Below, piece by piece: positions 35,160-43,891 of a stretch of DNA of 64,000 bases (its first letter is position 1; every line of letters begins with the position of its first letter). Location: positions 1-64,000 of the forward strand of contig CAZAUJ010000009.1 in NCBI GenBank assembly GCA_964488355.1, given 5' to 3'. The notes below the pieces were generated by a model. It was not told the DNA's origin, made no database searches, and worked only from the letters and a program-made list of their open reading frames with translations. Source of the DNA: Thermoanaerobaculum sp964488355 (GTDB lineage Bacteria > Acidobacteriota > Thermoanaerobaculia > Thermoanaerobaculales > Thermoanaerobaculaceae). A program made the position numbers and the translations under genes.

Positions 35160-36173
35160 CTAAAAAATTCCGGGCCGCTTCCCCCCCGAAAAGCGGCCCG
35201 CCTGGGTGCTACCCAGGGGAGGGCAAGCCCTCCGATGAGCTAAAACCTCTCGCTGGCCCTGTTCTCTTCCCACCGCTGGCGCAAAGCGGGTAAGCATGAC
35301 CCCCGCCAGCGCCAGCAGGGCACCGACCAACTGCCAGAAGCTCCAGGTCTCGCCCAAGGCCAGCCACGCTACCAGCGCGGCTACCACCGGCGTGAGGTTG
35401 GAATAGACGGCTGTGCGGGTGCTGCCCAGCGCCCGCAAGGCCAAGTTCCAGGCGAAGTAACCCAAGCCGATGGCCAGGACGCCGGAGAAAACTACCCCAC
35501 CCCACCCAGCCCAGCCCAGGCCTTGCCAATCCTGCCGGGGCAGCTGAGGCAGGGCAAACAACAGCAAGAGCGGTGTCCCCGCCAGGAAACCAATGGCGGT
35601 GACAGAGCTGGCGGGAGCCTGGGCCAACACCCTGGTGGCCAGGAGGGTGTAGCAAGCCCAGGTGAGCGAGGCGCCAAACATCAAGAGGTCACCCATAAGC
35701 GTGGCTGGCGCAGCTCCCCGCTGAGGCCGCAGGGAAAGAAGCAAGGCCAGGCCGGCGGCGGTAAGGGCGATGCCTGCCCACCCCCGGCGAGAAAGCCGCT
35801 CACGACCACTGAGGTGGGCCAGCAGGGCGACCTGCGAGGGCATGGAAGCTTGGATCAGGGCCGCGTGGGCCACGCTGGTGCGGGCCAGGCCTTCAATGAA
35901 CAAAAGCTGGTAGACGGAGTTGCTCAAAATGCCCAGCAGCGCCGATTGCCGCCGCAGCCGTGCGGGCAGTCGAACATTGGCGCCAGAGGCAGTCAAGATC
36001 CCAAGCACGGTGGCTGTTGCCAGCACGAAGCGGGCGGCATTGAACACTAGGGGGCTCAGGCGAGTAAGGGCCACCTTGATGACGGTGTAGTTCACTCCCC
36101 AAACCAGGATAAGGGCCAGGAGCAGGGCGTCAGCAGGCCCGAAGGGTTTTCTCCCCGCCCGGGTTCGGCTCAC
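35160..36173 (-). CDS. EamA/DMT-family transporter
   Basis: The 337-residue protein has two EamA repeats of five helices each (about 12-150 and 160-295: LLLALILVWGVNYTVIKVAL, VAHAALIQASMP, STRTAVYSNLTPVVAALVAWLALGE). The family exports or imports small metabolites; substrate is unknown. It starts at GTG 36173 (GTGA overlap with the upstream gene). Its last 40 residues are hydrophilic, and the final codons lie inside a terminator hairpin, so the stop codon is in the T-run. Confidence 0.85.
   Translation of the reverse strand: MSRTRAGRKPFGPADALLLALILVWGVNYTVIKVALTRLSPLVFNAARFVLATATVLGILTASGANVRLPARLRRQSALLGILSNSVYQLLFIEGLARTSVAHAALIQASMPSQVALLAHLSGRERLSRRGWAGIALTAAGLALLLSLRPQRGAAPATLMGDLLMFGASLTWACYTLLATRVLAQAPASSVTAIGFLAGTPLLLLFALPQLPRQDWQGLGWAGWGGVVFSGVLAIGLGYFAWNLALRALGSTRTAVYSNLTPVVAALVAWLALGETWSFWQLVGALLALAGVMLTRFAPAVGREQGQREVLAHRRACPPLGSTQAGRFSGGKRPGIF
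35162..35200 (-). terminator. Intrinsic terminator overlapping the EamA stop codon
   Basis: On the minus strand CGGGCCGCTT pairs with AAGCGGCCCG (10 bp, 10-base G-rich loop), followed after GAAT by a T-run (A6 at 35162-35167 on the plus strand). The TAG stop of the transporter gene is at the end of this run. Its position between two same-strand genes suggests an operon boundary or an attenuator for the aldehyde dehydrogenase. Confidence 0.75.
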
Positions 36174-36592
36174 GAGGTTTCCTCCACCTCTTGCAGAAAC
36201 GCCAGGAGCTTGCCCACCGCGTCCGCCCCATGCGTGTAACGCTGAAAGCGCACGCCGGGCAAGCCCACAAGCAGGCGGGAAACCGGCGCCCTTTGCCTGG
36301 CCAGGAGCAGCACCGGTATCCTTTGGGTGACGGCCGCCATAACCTCAACTCCCACGCCGTGGGAAGGGGTAGATACTTCCGCCACCAGGCAGTGGGACTG
36401 GGCCAACCAGTTCAGGTCCCGCTGCGCTAGCTCCCGGTCAGTGAGCGCGTGGTCAGCAGCCTTGCCGTCGGGTTGAGCCACATGGGCGGACGGCACCTGG
36501 GCCCCGCGGAGGTGGAGAGCCTCGAGCAGCGCCCGCACCACCTCTAGCTCCTGGTTGGGGCTGGTCATGGCCGCAGCCAGATACACGCGCAC
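36170..36592 (-). CDS. Nucleoside 2-deoxyribosyltransferase-like / DNPH1-type N-hydrolase
   Basis: The 140-residue protein starts VYLAAAM and contains VAEVSTPSHGVGVEVMAAV, which matches the DNPH1 (Rcl) signature with catalytic Glu in AEVxxPSxGVGxE. DNPH1 cleaves 2'-deoxynucleoside 5'-monophosphates to base and deoxyribose 5-phosphate. It is divergent from the cytidylate kinase gene with 36 bases between, so it sits beside another (d)CMP-handling enzyme. A plain deoxyribosyltransferase role remains possible. Confidence 0.75.
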   Translation of the reverse strand: MRVYLAAAMTSPNQELEVVRALLEALHLRGAQVPSAHVAQPDGKAADHALTDRELAQRDLNWLAQSHCLVAEVSTPSHGVGVEVMAAVTQRIPVLLLARQRAPVSRLLVGLPGVRFQRYTHGADAVGKLLAFLQEVEETS

Positions 36593-36628
36593 GGGGCCAG
36601 TTTACCCGCGCTGCTAAACTGCCGGGCC

Positions 36629-37321
36629 GTGAGGGATAGACGGGTCATTATCGCCATTGACGGGCCGGCAGGAGCGGGGAAGTCGGCGGCTGCCCGGCTG
36701 TTGGCGCGGCGGCTAAGTCTTCCCTACCTGGATACGGGGGCGATGTACCGTGCCCTGGCGCTTCGAGCACTGGAGGAGAGCATTGCTCTTCCCCCGGATG
36801 GGAACGGGGTGAGCCGGCTCGTGGCCTTGGCGCGCCAACTGCCCATTTGCTTTGCTGGCACGGCGGGGGAGCCCCGGGTGCTCCTCGGGGGCCGCGATGT
36901 CACCGAGGCTATTCGTAGCGAGGAGGTTTCCCGTGCCGCATCCCAGGTGTCCGCCGTGCCCGAGGTAAGGGAGGAGCTGGTGGCCCGCCAGCGGCACCTG
37001 GGTGAGGGCGGGGCGGTGGTGGAGGGGCGGGACATTGGCACGGTGGTGTTCCCTGACGCGCCGGTGAAGTTTTTCCTCACCGCTCGCCCTGAGGTGCGGG
37101 CGCAGCGACGCCAGGCGGAGCTGGCGGGGCGCGGGGTGCTTGCTGACTTGGGGCAAATCGTAAACGAGATTCGCGAACGGGACTTGAGGGACGCCACGCG
37201 GCCGGTTTCACCCTTGCGACCGGCGACCGACGCGCTGGTTGTTGACACCTCCGACCTGGACCTTCAGCAGGTGGTGGACCTGCTCTACCGCCTGGTGCGC
37301 GAGAAACTGAGCGGGGCCTGA
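36629..37321 (+). CDS. cmk: Cytidylate kinase
   Basis: This 230-residue (d)CMP kinase has the P-loop GPAGAGKS, YLDTGAMYRALAL, the VVEGRDIGTVVFPDA core and a DATRPVSPLRPATDALVVDTS end, all diagnostic. It starts at GTG 36629. It stands ahead of rpsA and an IHF/HU gene, the same cmk-rpsA-ihfB order as in E. coli, but rpsA has its own promoter here. Confidence 0.94.
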   Translation: MRDRRVIIAIDGPAGAGKSAAARLLARRLSLPYLDTGAMYRALALRALEESIALPPDGNGVSRLVALARQLPICFAGTAGEPRVLLGGRDVTEAIRSEEVSRAASQVSAVPEVREELVARQRHLGEGGAVVEGRDIGTVVFPDAPVKFFLTARPEVRAQRRQAELAGRGVLADLGQIVNEIRERDLRDATRPVSPLRPATDALVVDTSDLDLQQVVDLLYRLVREKLSGA

Positions 37322-37331
37322 TCGGCCCCGC
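37311..37331 (+). terminator. Hairpin at the cmk stop codon
   Basis: GCGGGGCC and GGCCCCGC form an 8-bp stem around a TGATC loop holding the cmk stop. There is no T-run, so it may be a weak or Rho-assisted terminator or only a stability element. Confidence 0.4.
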
Positions 37332-37391
37332 CGGTTCTCGGCTTATTGCCCAAGGCAGGCTCGTTACCCAAGCCGGGCCCGAGGCGAAAGC

Positions 37392-37421
37392 TTGACAGCA
37401 AAAACACGCAAAGACTATAGT
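37392..37421 (+). promoter_or_regulatory. Sigma-70-type promoter for rpsA
   Basis: TTGACA (37392-37397) and TATAGT (37416-37421) are 18 bases apart in an AT-rich patch. This is close to full consensus, as expected for a highly expressed ribosomal protein gene. The leader before GTG 37482 is about 55 bases and could hold an autoregulatory S1-binding structure, which I could not demonstrate. Confidence 0.75.
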
Positions 37422-37481
37422 TTGCCGCCTGTGGAGCAATCCATGCGGTGCCGCTAAGGCACTGCTTGTAGGGAGGCATGA

Positions 37482-39275
37482 GTGGGTCCTATCAGCAACG
37501 ACGAAGCCAAGGCCGGGCGGACCCTGGCCAAGGAGGGCACGGAGAAGCTCAACCGGGAGACCCTTCAGGAGCTGATGGCCGAGTCCTTCGGCCACTTGCA
37601 GGCGGGCGATATTGTTACCGGCGTGGTGGTGGCCATCACCGACGATAAGGTGGTGGTGAACGTCTCCTTCAAGACGGAAGGGGAGATCCCGCGGGCGGAG
37701 TTTCTCGACCGCGAGGGCAACCTCACGGTGAGGGTGGGGGACGAGATGGACGTGCTGGTGGAGAAGTTTGACCCCACCACCGGCGATATCAAGCTCTCGC
37801 GCGAGCGAGCAGCTCGCATCCGCGTGTGGGAGGTGCTGGAAGAGGCGTTTAGGGAAAAGAGCCCAGTGCGTGGCGTGGTGGTAGAACGGGTCAAGGGCGG
37901 GCTTTCCGTAGATATCGGCGTGCGCGCGTTCTTGCCGGGCTCCCTGGTCGATGTGCGGCCGGTGCGGCGGCTGGAAGACTTTGTCGGCCAAACCATCGAA
38001 GCGCGCATCATCAACCTCGATCGGCGCCGCAACAACGTGGTTATTTCCCGCAAGGCGCTCATGGAGGAGCAGCTTGCGGCCCAGCGACAGGAAACCTTGG
38101 CCAAGCTGGAAGAGGGCCTGTTGGTCACCGGCACAGTGCGCAGCGTCACCGACTACGGCGTGTTCATCGACATCGGTGGCATCGACGGCCTGCTGCACGT
38201 GACCGACATTTCCTGGGGTCGGGTGGGGCACCCCAGTGAGTACTTCAAGGTGGGTGACGAGGCGAAGGTGGTGGTGCTGAAGGTGGACAAGGAAAAGGGC
38301 CGCGTGTCCTTGGGCTACAGGCAGCGGTTCGAGGACCCGTGGAGCCACGTGGAAGCCAAGTACCCGGTGGGCAAAAAGGTACGCGGCAAGGTGACCTCAC
38401 TGGTGGACTACGGTGCCTTCGTGGAGTTGGAAGAAGGCGTGGAGGGCCTGGTCCACGTTTCCGAGCTCTCCTGGACGCGGAAAGTAAAGAGCCCCAAGGG
38501 CATGCTTCACGTCGGGCAGGAGGTGGAGGTAGTGGTGACGGATGTGGACCCGGAGCGTCGGCGTCTGTCCCTTTCCCTCCGCCAGGCGGAACCCAATCCG
38601 TGGCAGGAGTTCGCCGCCAGCCACAGGGTGGGAGACCGGGTCACGGGCAAGGTGCGCAACGTCACCGAGTTCGGCGCGTTCGTGGAGTTGGCCCCAGGGG
38701 TGGACGGGCTGGTGCACATGTCCGACATGACCTGGAGCCGTCGTGTGTCCCATCCTTCCGAGGTGGTACAGAAGGGTCAACAGGTGGAAGCGGTCATCAC
38801 CGCTTTGGACGTGGTGAACCAACGCATTTCCTTGTCCATGAAAGAACTCATGCCCAACGAATGGGATACCTTTGCTTCTGCCCACCAGGTGGGGGACGAG
38901 GTGGACGGCTACGTCACCAACGTCACCGATTTTGGCTTGTTCATCGAGCTGGCCCCCGGGGTGGAAGGCCTGTGCCACGTATCCGAAGTGGAACGGCTTG
39001 TTGGCGGGAGCTTGGCGGAGGAGTTCCCCAAGGGGCGGGAAGTCCGTTGTCGTCTGATTCGTTTGGACTTTGCTGAGCGGCGTATTGGCCTTTCCTTGCG
39101 GGGCATTCCGCAACCGGGGCCCGAGCAGGAGTCTGTCAGCGTGGAGGAAGCCCCTACGCACCAGGCGGAGGAGCTGGAGGAGGCTGCCGCACCTGAGCTC
39201 ACCGCCGAGCTCACGAGCGAGGAGGCGACAGCGGAGGGGGAGCTGGCCAAAGAACAAAAGAAGGAGGACGCATGA
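37482..39275 (+). CDS. rpsA: 30S ribosomal protein S1
   Basis: The 597-residue protein has six S1 OB-fold repeats (starting near residues 42, 122, 207, 293, 380 and 467), with recurring RGKVTSLVDYGAFVEL, GLVHVSELSW and RRLSLSLRQ blocks. A Glu/Ala-rich acidic tail of about 50 residues follows. S1 recruits mRNA to the 30S subunit. The GTG 37482 start has GGGAGG 6 bases upstream; an ATG at 37478 is out of frame. The stop overlaps the next gene (ATGA). Confidence 0.95.
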   Translation: MGPISNDEAKAGRTLAKEGTEKLNRETLQELMAESFGHLQAGDIVTGVVVAITDDKVVVNVSFKTEGEIPRAEFLDREGNLTVRVGDEMDVLVEKFDPTTGDIKLSRERAARIRVWEVLEEAFREKSPVRGVVVERVKGGLSVDIGVRAFLPGSLVDVRPVRRLEDFVGQTIEARIINLDRRRNNVVISRKALMEEQLAAQRQETLAKLEEGLLVTGTVRSVTDYGVFIDIGGIDGLLHVTDISWGRVGHPSEYFKVGDEAKVVVLKVDKEKGRVSLGYRQRFEDPWSHVEAKYPVGKKVRGKVTSLVDYGAFVELEEGVEGLVHVSELSWTRKVKSPKGMLHVGQEVEVVVTDVDPERRRLSLSLRQAEPNPWQEFAASHRVGDRVTGKVRNVTEFGAFVELAPGVDGLVHMSDMTWSRRVSHPSEVVQKGQQVEAVITALDVVNQRISLSMKELMPNEWDTFASAHQVGDEVDGYVTNVTDFGLFIELAPGVEGLCHVSEVERLVGGSLAEEFPKGREVRCRLIRLDFAERRIGLSLRGIPQPGPEQESVSVEEAPTHQAEELEEAAAPELTAELTSEEATAEGELAKEQKKEDA

Positions 39276-39544
39276 CCCGCGCAGAAATCGTTGCCGGGCT
39301 AACCAACCACCTGGAGCTCACCCACCAGCAGGCGGCGGAAGCGGTGGCGGCAGTACTGGAGGCCATGTGTCAGGCACTGCGGCGCGGGGAGGAAATCGAG
39401 CTTCGGGGCTTTGGCAGCTTTCGCTTTCGTCAGCGGCGCGCTCGTACAGGCCGCAATCCGCGCACCGGTACGAAAGTGGCTGTGCCCGCCAAGAAGGTCG
39501 TCTACTTCAAGCCCGGTAAGGAGCTGAGGCAACGGCTGGGGTGA
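39272..39544 (+). CDS. HU/IHF-family DNA-binding protein (IHF-like)
   Basis: The 90-residue histone-like protein has the DNA-arm signature GFGSFRFRQRRARTGRNPRTG. Position immediately after rpsA equals ihfB in E. coli, so an IHF-beta-like role is plausible, but HU cannot be excluded. It is translationally coupled to rpsA by an ATGA overlap. Confidence 0.9.
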   Translation: MTRAEIVAGLTNHLELTHQQAAEAVAAVLEAMCQALRRGEEIELRGFGSFRFRQRRARTGRNPRTGTKVAVPAKKVVYFKPGKELRQRLG

Positions 39545-39548
39545 GGTT

Positions 39549-40043
39549 GTGGGGCTGGGCTATCTTTTTGCCCCGTGGCGATTCAGCTACGTCTCGGGCG
39601 CAGCCCATTCCTCCCAGTGCATTTTTTGTTTGGCCGCCAACGGCGGCCGGGAGACGCTGACGGTGGCGCGGGGCGAACGCGTCTTCGCCCTTCTCAATCG
39701 CTACCCCTATACCGCCGGTCACCTGATGGTGGCACCTAAGGCTCACGGGGGCGACCTGGGGAGCTTGGATCGGGAAACGCTGGCCGAGCTTATGGAGATG
39801 GCGCAAACCCTGCTGCGGGCACTTGATCGCGTGTACCGACCGCATGGATACAACCTGGGCTTCAACCTGGGCGAGGCGGCGGGCGCGGGCGTCGTGGACC
39901 ACCTCCACCTGCACATCGTGCCCCGCTTTCGCGGCGACACCAACTTCATGACTACCAACGCGGCTGTGCGAGTGGTACCCGAAGACCTGGAGCAAACGTG
40001 GAGCAAGATAACCCAGGCTTTGGAGGTGAACGGTGCGCGCTGA
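39549..40043 (+). CDS. HIT-family nucleotide hydrolase/phosphorylase
   Basis: The 164-residue protein has the catalytic HIT motif HLHLHIVPR and an N-terminal CIFC pair that likely binds zinc, as in Ap4A phosphorylase-like HIT proteins (FALLNRYPYTAGHLMVAPKAH). Substrates are probably dinucleoside polyphosphates or adenylated compounds. It starts at GTG 39549, four bases after the HU/IHF stop, and overlaps the next gene by 11 bases. Confidence 0.88.
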   Translation: MGLGYLFAPWRFSYVSGAAHSSQCIFCLAANGGRETLTVARGERVFALLNRYPYTAGHLMVAPKAHGGDLGSLDRETLAELMEMAQTLLRALDRVYRPHGYNLGFNLGEAAGAGVVDHLHLHIVPRFRGDTNFMTTNAAVRVVPEDLEQTWSKITQALEVNGAR

Positions 40044-40425
40044 GGGGACGCGTCCGGGATTGCCCTTACCCCTGCTGGTGGGCTTGGCGTGGTTGGTTCC
40101 GGGGTTGGGGCACTGGCTTTTAGGGAAAAAGGAGCGGGCAGCGGTGTTCGCCGGGGTAATACTGGCCAGCTTTGCCCTCGGCCTGGCCCTGCAGGGCGAG
40201 TTGATCCTCCCCAAGCCAGGCGATCCCCTTTCCTACCTGGCCACCTGGGCGACGGTGGGCAACGGCGTGCCCTTCTTTTTGGCCAGGCTCCTGGGTTTGG
40301 GGGAGGGTGTGCCGACCTCGTTCACCTATGAGTACGGCAATACCTTTCTCCTTACTGCCGGCATCATGAACCTCCTTTTGGTGCTGGATACCTACGACAT
40401 TGCCGTGGGGAAGAAGGATTGGTAA
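40033..40425 (+). CDS. Small membrane protein (TM2/DUF6677-like)
   Basis: The 130-residue protein has about three to four hydrophobic segments. LAWLVPGLGHWLLGKKERA resembles the helix-turn of TM2 or DUF6677 proteins. Function is unknown. It lies in the rpsA-lpxB transcription unit, overlapping the HIT gene upstream and the next small gene at TAATG. Confidence 0.65.
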   Translation: MRAEGTRPGLPLPLLVGLAWLVPGLGHWLLGKKERAAVFAGVILASFALGLALQGELILPKPGDPLSYLATWATVGNGVPFFLARLLGLGEGVPTSFTYEYGNTFLLTAGIMNLLLVLDTYDIAVGKKDW

Positions 40426-40604
40426 TGGCCGACCACTTCCTGCTCATGACCCTCCATGCGCTCTTTCTTGCTATCTTCTTTTCCTTTTTGTGGAAAAAGG
40501 ACCGGGAGGAGCGCCGCCGTTACCTCATCAAGGTTTTTCTCATCCTCCTCTTGGGGGCGGTGGTGGTAGGTTGGCTCATGTACCCCTTCCCTTCATCGTC
40601 CTAG
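40425..40604 (+). CDS. Small two-helix membrane protein
   Basis: The 59-residue ORF begins at ATG 40425, which overlaps the preceding TAA. It has two hydrophobic helices separated by a charged loop (LWKKDREERRRYLIK). Coupled start and position in a dense operon support a real gene. No function is assignable. Confidence 0.6.
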   Translation: MADHFLLMTLHALFLAIFFSFLWKKDREERRRYLIKVFLILLLGAVVVGWLMYPFPSSS

Positions 40605-40617
40605 CGGGCGCTGGCCG

Positions 40618-40947
40618 GTGGGCAAGAGGTGGCCCTTCCTGTTGCTGGCGGTATTCCTCGCCGTCCTGTACCTCTGGGTTGGCACCCGGCCACGGGTGCC
40701 GCGTGTGCTTACCCGAGTCCCCGACTGGTTTGGCCACGGCCTGGCCTACGCCCTTTTGGCCAGCTCCACCTGCCGGGGCCTGCCGCAGGTGGGCTGGGCT
40801 GGCGCGACGGCTTTGAGCACGGCTCACGGCGGGTTGTTGGAATGGTTGCAACGTTCGGTGCCGGGGCGGACGGCGGAGCTGAAGGACGTGCTTGCTGACC
40901 TGGTAGGCAGCGTTCTGGGTGCCCGCCTGGGGATTCGACGGCGGTGA
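40618..40947 (+). CDS. VanZ-like membrane protein
   Basis: The 109-residue protein has a helix start (PFLLLAVFLAVLYLWVG), then VPDWFGHGLAYALLAS and HGGLLEWLQRSVPGRTAELKDVLADLVGSVLGA, which match the VanZ family blocks (HxxxY and ExxQxxxPxR..DxxxN/D-like). VanZ proteins influence teicoplanin resistance in some species, but most have unknown roles. It overlaps lpxB by four bases. Confidence 0.8.
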   Translation: MGKRWPFLLLAVFLAVLYLWVGTRPRVPRVLTRVPDWFGHGLAYALLASSTCRGLPQVGWAGATALSTAHGGLLEWLQRSVPGRTAELKDVLADLVGSVLGARLGIRRR

Positions 40948-42047
40948 GAATTTTCCTTTCGGCAGCGGAAGCATCCGGCGACCTTCACGGTGCCAACCTC
41001 CTCCGCCAGCTTCGCCAGCTGGGGGTGGTGGAGGCCATGGGTGTGGGGGGTCCGCGCTTGCGCGGGGAGGGGTTAGCGTTGGTGGCCAAGGCAGAGGAGC
41101 TCTCCCTCATGGGCCTTGTCGAGGTGCTGGCGCACCTGCCACGACTTTTGCGTCTTTGGCGTCGGGTGCAGCACCAGGCGCTGGCCTTTCGTCCCCAGGT
41201 GGCGGTGCTCATCGACTCGCCGGATTTTCACTTGCCGCTGGCCGGGGCGTTGGCCCGGGCTGGCATTCCGGTGGTGCTGTACGTTTCGCCTCAGCTTTGG
41301 GCCTGGCGCGCCGGTCGGGTACGGCGTATTCGCCGCTCCGTGCACCGGGTGCTGTGCATCTTGCCTTTCGAGGTGGACTTTTACGCTCGGCACGGCGTCG
41401 ATGCCCGTTTCGTCGGGCACCCCCTGGTGGACGAGTTGGTGCCGTTGCGACCGGACCTGCCGGCGGAGCGTGAGGTGGCTCTGGCGCTTATGCCTGGCTC
41501 CCGACCCCAGGAGGTGCGTCAGCTCCTGCCGGTTATGGCCGAGGCGTTTGCTGCCTTGAGGGCGTCCTTCCCTGAGCTTCGGGGAAAGGTGATGGTGGCG
41601 CCGGGCCTCAGGGAAGAAAACCTCCGCGCCCTTCTGCCCGAGCCATGCTATGGCTTGAGTTTCGTGCACGAGCACCGATATCGTGAGCTGGCTGGCTGTC
41701 GAGGAGCGCTGGTGGCCTCGGGCACCGCCACCCTGGAGTGCGCGCTGCTGGATGTGCCCATGGTGATTACCTACCGCCTGCACCCTCTTTCCTACCTGCT
41801 GGCCCGGGGGCTGGTGCGTGTGCCCCACGTGGGACTGGTGAACTTGGTGGCCGGCGAGAGGATAGCCCCGGAACTGATACAGGATGCGCTAACGGTGGAA
41901 AGCTTGTTTGCCGCTGGGGCACAGCTTTTGCGTGCGGAGGGTACGGAGCAGCGGCGTAAGCTGGCGGCGGTGCGAGCGCGGTTGGGGGAGCCCGGGGCCT
42001 CGCGCCGCGCCGCGGAAGAAATTTGGCAGTTGGTGCAAGGCCAATGA
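40944..42047 (+). CDS. lpxB: Lipid-A-disaccharide synthase
   Basis: The 367-residue GT-B glycosyltransferase joins UDP-2,3-diacylglucosamine and lipid X at the inner face of the inner membrane. Signatures include SAAEASGDLHGA, the LIDSPDFHLPLA strand, YVSPQLWAWRAGRV and LALMPGSRPQEVRQLLPVM, with SGTATLECALLDVPMV near the C-terminus. Presence supports a lipid-A-containing outer membrane. It starts at GTG 40944 and is coupled to msbA by ATGA. Confidence 0.93.
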   Translation: MRIFLSAAEASGDLHGANLLRQLRQLGVVEAMGVGGPRLRGEGLALVAKAEELSLMGLVEVLAHLPRLLRLWRRVQHQALAFRPQVAVLIDSPDFHLPLAGALARAGIPVVLYVSPQLWAWRAGRVRRIRRSVHRVLCILPFEVDFYARHGVDARFVGHPLVDELVPLRPDLPAEREVALALMPGSRPQEVRQLLPVMAEAFAALRASFPELRGKVMVAPGLREENLRALLPEPCYGLSFVHEHRYRELAGCRGALVASGTATLECALLDVPMVITYRLHPLSYLLARGLVRVPHVGLVNLVAGERIAPELIQDALTVESLFAAGAQLLRAEGTEQRRKLAAVRARLGEPGASRRAAEEIWQLVQGQ

Positions 42048-43891
42048 GAACGCTCTGGCGCCTGTTGCGGTACACCAAACCCCACGCTGGCTGGGCGGCG
42101 CTGGCAGTGGGGGGCATGGTTGGGGTGGCGCTGGCTACCGTTTTTCTCATGTACCTGGTAGTTCCCCTCTTCGATCACATGCTGGGCGCGGGTGCAGCGC
42201 ACCAGATCCTGGGCAAGAGCGTGGCGGTGGAAAAGCCGTCTAAGAAAAGCGAGAACCCCCTGTTGCGGCAACTGCGGCAGCAGTTCGAGAGGCTGTCCGG
42301 CCAGCTGGCTGCCCATCTTCCTTCTGACCGCTGGGCGCTGGCGGTGCTGGTGCTGCTGACGGTTTTGGTGAAGAACGCCTTGACCTACTTTGGGCATTAC
42401 GCCTTTTACCGTACCGGCCTGGCAACGGTGAAGGACCTACGGGACCAGCTCATGGACGCCATGCTGGCCCAGCCTCCCGCGTACCTCCAGCGACAGCCCA
42501 CCGCGGTGCTGATGTCACGGGTGACCAACGACGTGGAGCAGATCACCGCGGCCATTTCCGACCGCTTCGGCGATTTGTTCCAGGACACCTTCACCGTCAT
42601 CGGCCTTTTGGTTTACGCCTTCTCCCTGAACTTTCGCTTTGCCTTGGCGGCACTGGTGGTTGCACCGCTGCTGGTGGCTCCCGTGTGGCACTTTTCCCGC
42701 AAGCTGCGGCGGCGCTCCCACCAAAGCCAGCAGCGCTTAGGGGAAATGAATACCGTGCTGGACGAAGTGTTCAAGGGCCACCGGGTGGTGCAAGCTTTCG
42801 GCATGGAGTCTTTCGAATCCCAGCGCTTTCGCCAAGCCACGCGCAAGCACTTCAAGGCCAACCTGAAAGCTCGCAAGGTGCAAGCCCTTAATGCGCCGGT
42901 GATGGAGGTGTTGGGCGTGGCAGGAGCCATGGCTCTTATCGGCTACGCCTCCCACCTCATCGCTCGCGGGGAGATGACCATCGGCCTGTTCACCTCCTTC
43001 CTCTTCGCTCTTTACGGCATGTACAACCCCATCAAGAGGCTCAACAAGCTCAACTTGGCCATGCAAATGGCCATTGCCGCAGGCGAGCGGGTTTTTGCCG
43101 TGTTGGACGAGCCGGTCCTGATTTCCGACCGTCCCGGTGCCCGGCTGTTCCCCGGTCTCGTCAAGGAGATCCGCTTTGAGCACGTGAGCTTCGCCTACGA
43201 GCCGGAAAAGCCGGTCTTGCGCGATTTCAACCTGGTTATTCCTGCTGGCAAGGTGGTGGCGTTGGTGGGCCCTTCGGGTGCGGGCAAGTCCACGGTGGCG
43301 CAGCTTTTGCCGCGCTTTTGGGAGGTCCAGGAGGGGGCGATCCTGGCGGATGGTGAGGACATCCGCAATTTCACCCTCGCCTCCTGGCGCCAGGCGCTAG
43401 GATTGGTGACGCAGGAAACGGTGCTTTTCAACACCACGATCCGCGCCAACATCGCCTACGGCCAGGAGGTGGTAGACGAGGAGCGCCTGCGCGAGTGCGC
43501 GCGTGCGGCTTACGCCGAGGAGTTCATCCTGCAGTTTCCCGATGGGTACGATACGGTGGTGGGGGAGGCGGGCGTGAAGCTTTCAGGTGGACAGCGCCAG
43601 CGCGTGGCGGTGGCCCGTGCCCTATACAAGGACCCACCCCTTCTCATCCTGGATGAGGCCACCTCGGCCCTGGATGCAGAGGCGGAGGCGGTGGTCCAGC
43701 GGGCACTGGAAAACCTCATGCGGGGTCGCACCACCCTGGTCATTGCCCACCGCCTGGCGACGGTTTGCAATGCTGATTGGATCGCGGTTATGGACCAGGG
43801 CCGTGTGGTGGAGGAGGGTACCCATCGGGAGCTGATGGTCGCCGGCGGCTTATATGCGCGCCTGGCAGAGCTACAGGGGCTGTCACTGTGA
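42044..43891 (+). CDS. msbA: MsbA-like ABC exporter (lipid A flippase candidate)
   Basis: This 615-residue fused half-transporter has six membrane helices (about 15-340) and an ATPase domain with Walker A GPSGAGKST, Q-loop, signature LSGGQRQR, Walker B LLILDEATSALD and H-loop IAHRL. Residues 65-90 are a charged insert in the first periplasmic loop, longer than in E. coli MsbA. Coupling to lpxB (ATGA) supports lipid A transport rather than drug export. An in-frame extension to 42023 lies inside lpxB. Confidence 0.88.
   Translation: MRTLWRLLRYTKPHAGWAALAVGGMVGVALATVFLMYLVVPLFDHMLGAGAAHQILGKSVAVEKPSKKSENPLLRQLRQQFERLSGQLAAHLPSDRWALAVLVLLTVLVKNALTYFGHYAFYRTGLATVKDLRDQLMDAMLAQPPAYLQRQPTAVLMSRVTNDVEQITAAISDRFGDLFQDTFTVIGLLVYAFSLNFRFALAALVVAPLLVAPVWHFSRKLRRRSHQSQQRLGEMNTVLDEVFKGHRVVQAFGMESFESQRFRQATRKHFKANLKARKVQALNAPVMEVLGVAGAMALIGYASHLIARGEMTIGLFTSFLFALYGMYNPIKRLNKLNLAMQMAIAAGERVFAVLDEPVLISDRPGARLFPGLVKEIRFEHVSFAYEPEKPVLRDFNLVIPAGKVVALVGPSGAGKSTVAQLLPRFWEVQEGAILADGEDIRNFTLASWRQALGLVTQETVLFNTTIRANIAYGQEVVDEERLRECARAAYAEEFILQFPDGYDTVVGEAGVKLSGGQRQRVAVARALYKDPPLLILDEATSALDAEAEAVVQRALENLMRGRTTLVIAHRLATVCNADWIAVMDQGRVVEEGTHRELMVAGGLYARLAELQGLSL

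Noticed and set aside
37077..38348. 423-codon minus-strand frame across cmk and rpsA
   Set aside because: Antisense to two conserved genes, no start signal, His/Leu-rich low-information product.
42809..42819. GTTCGAATC-like text resembling a tRNA T-arm
   Set aside because: It lies inside the msbA coding frame, with no cloverleaf around it. No tRNA or rRNA gene was found anywhere in the window.
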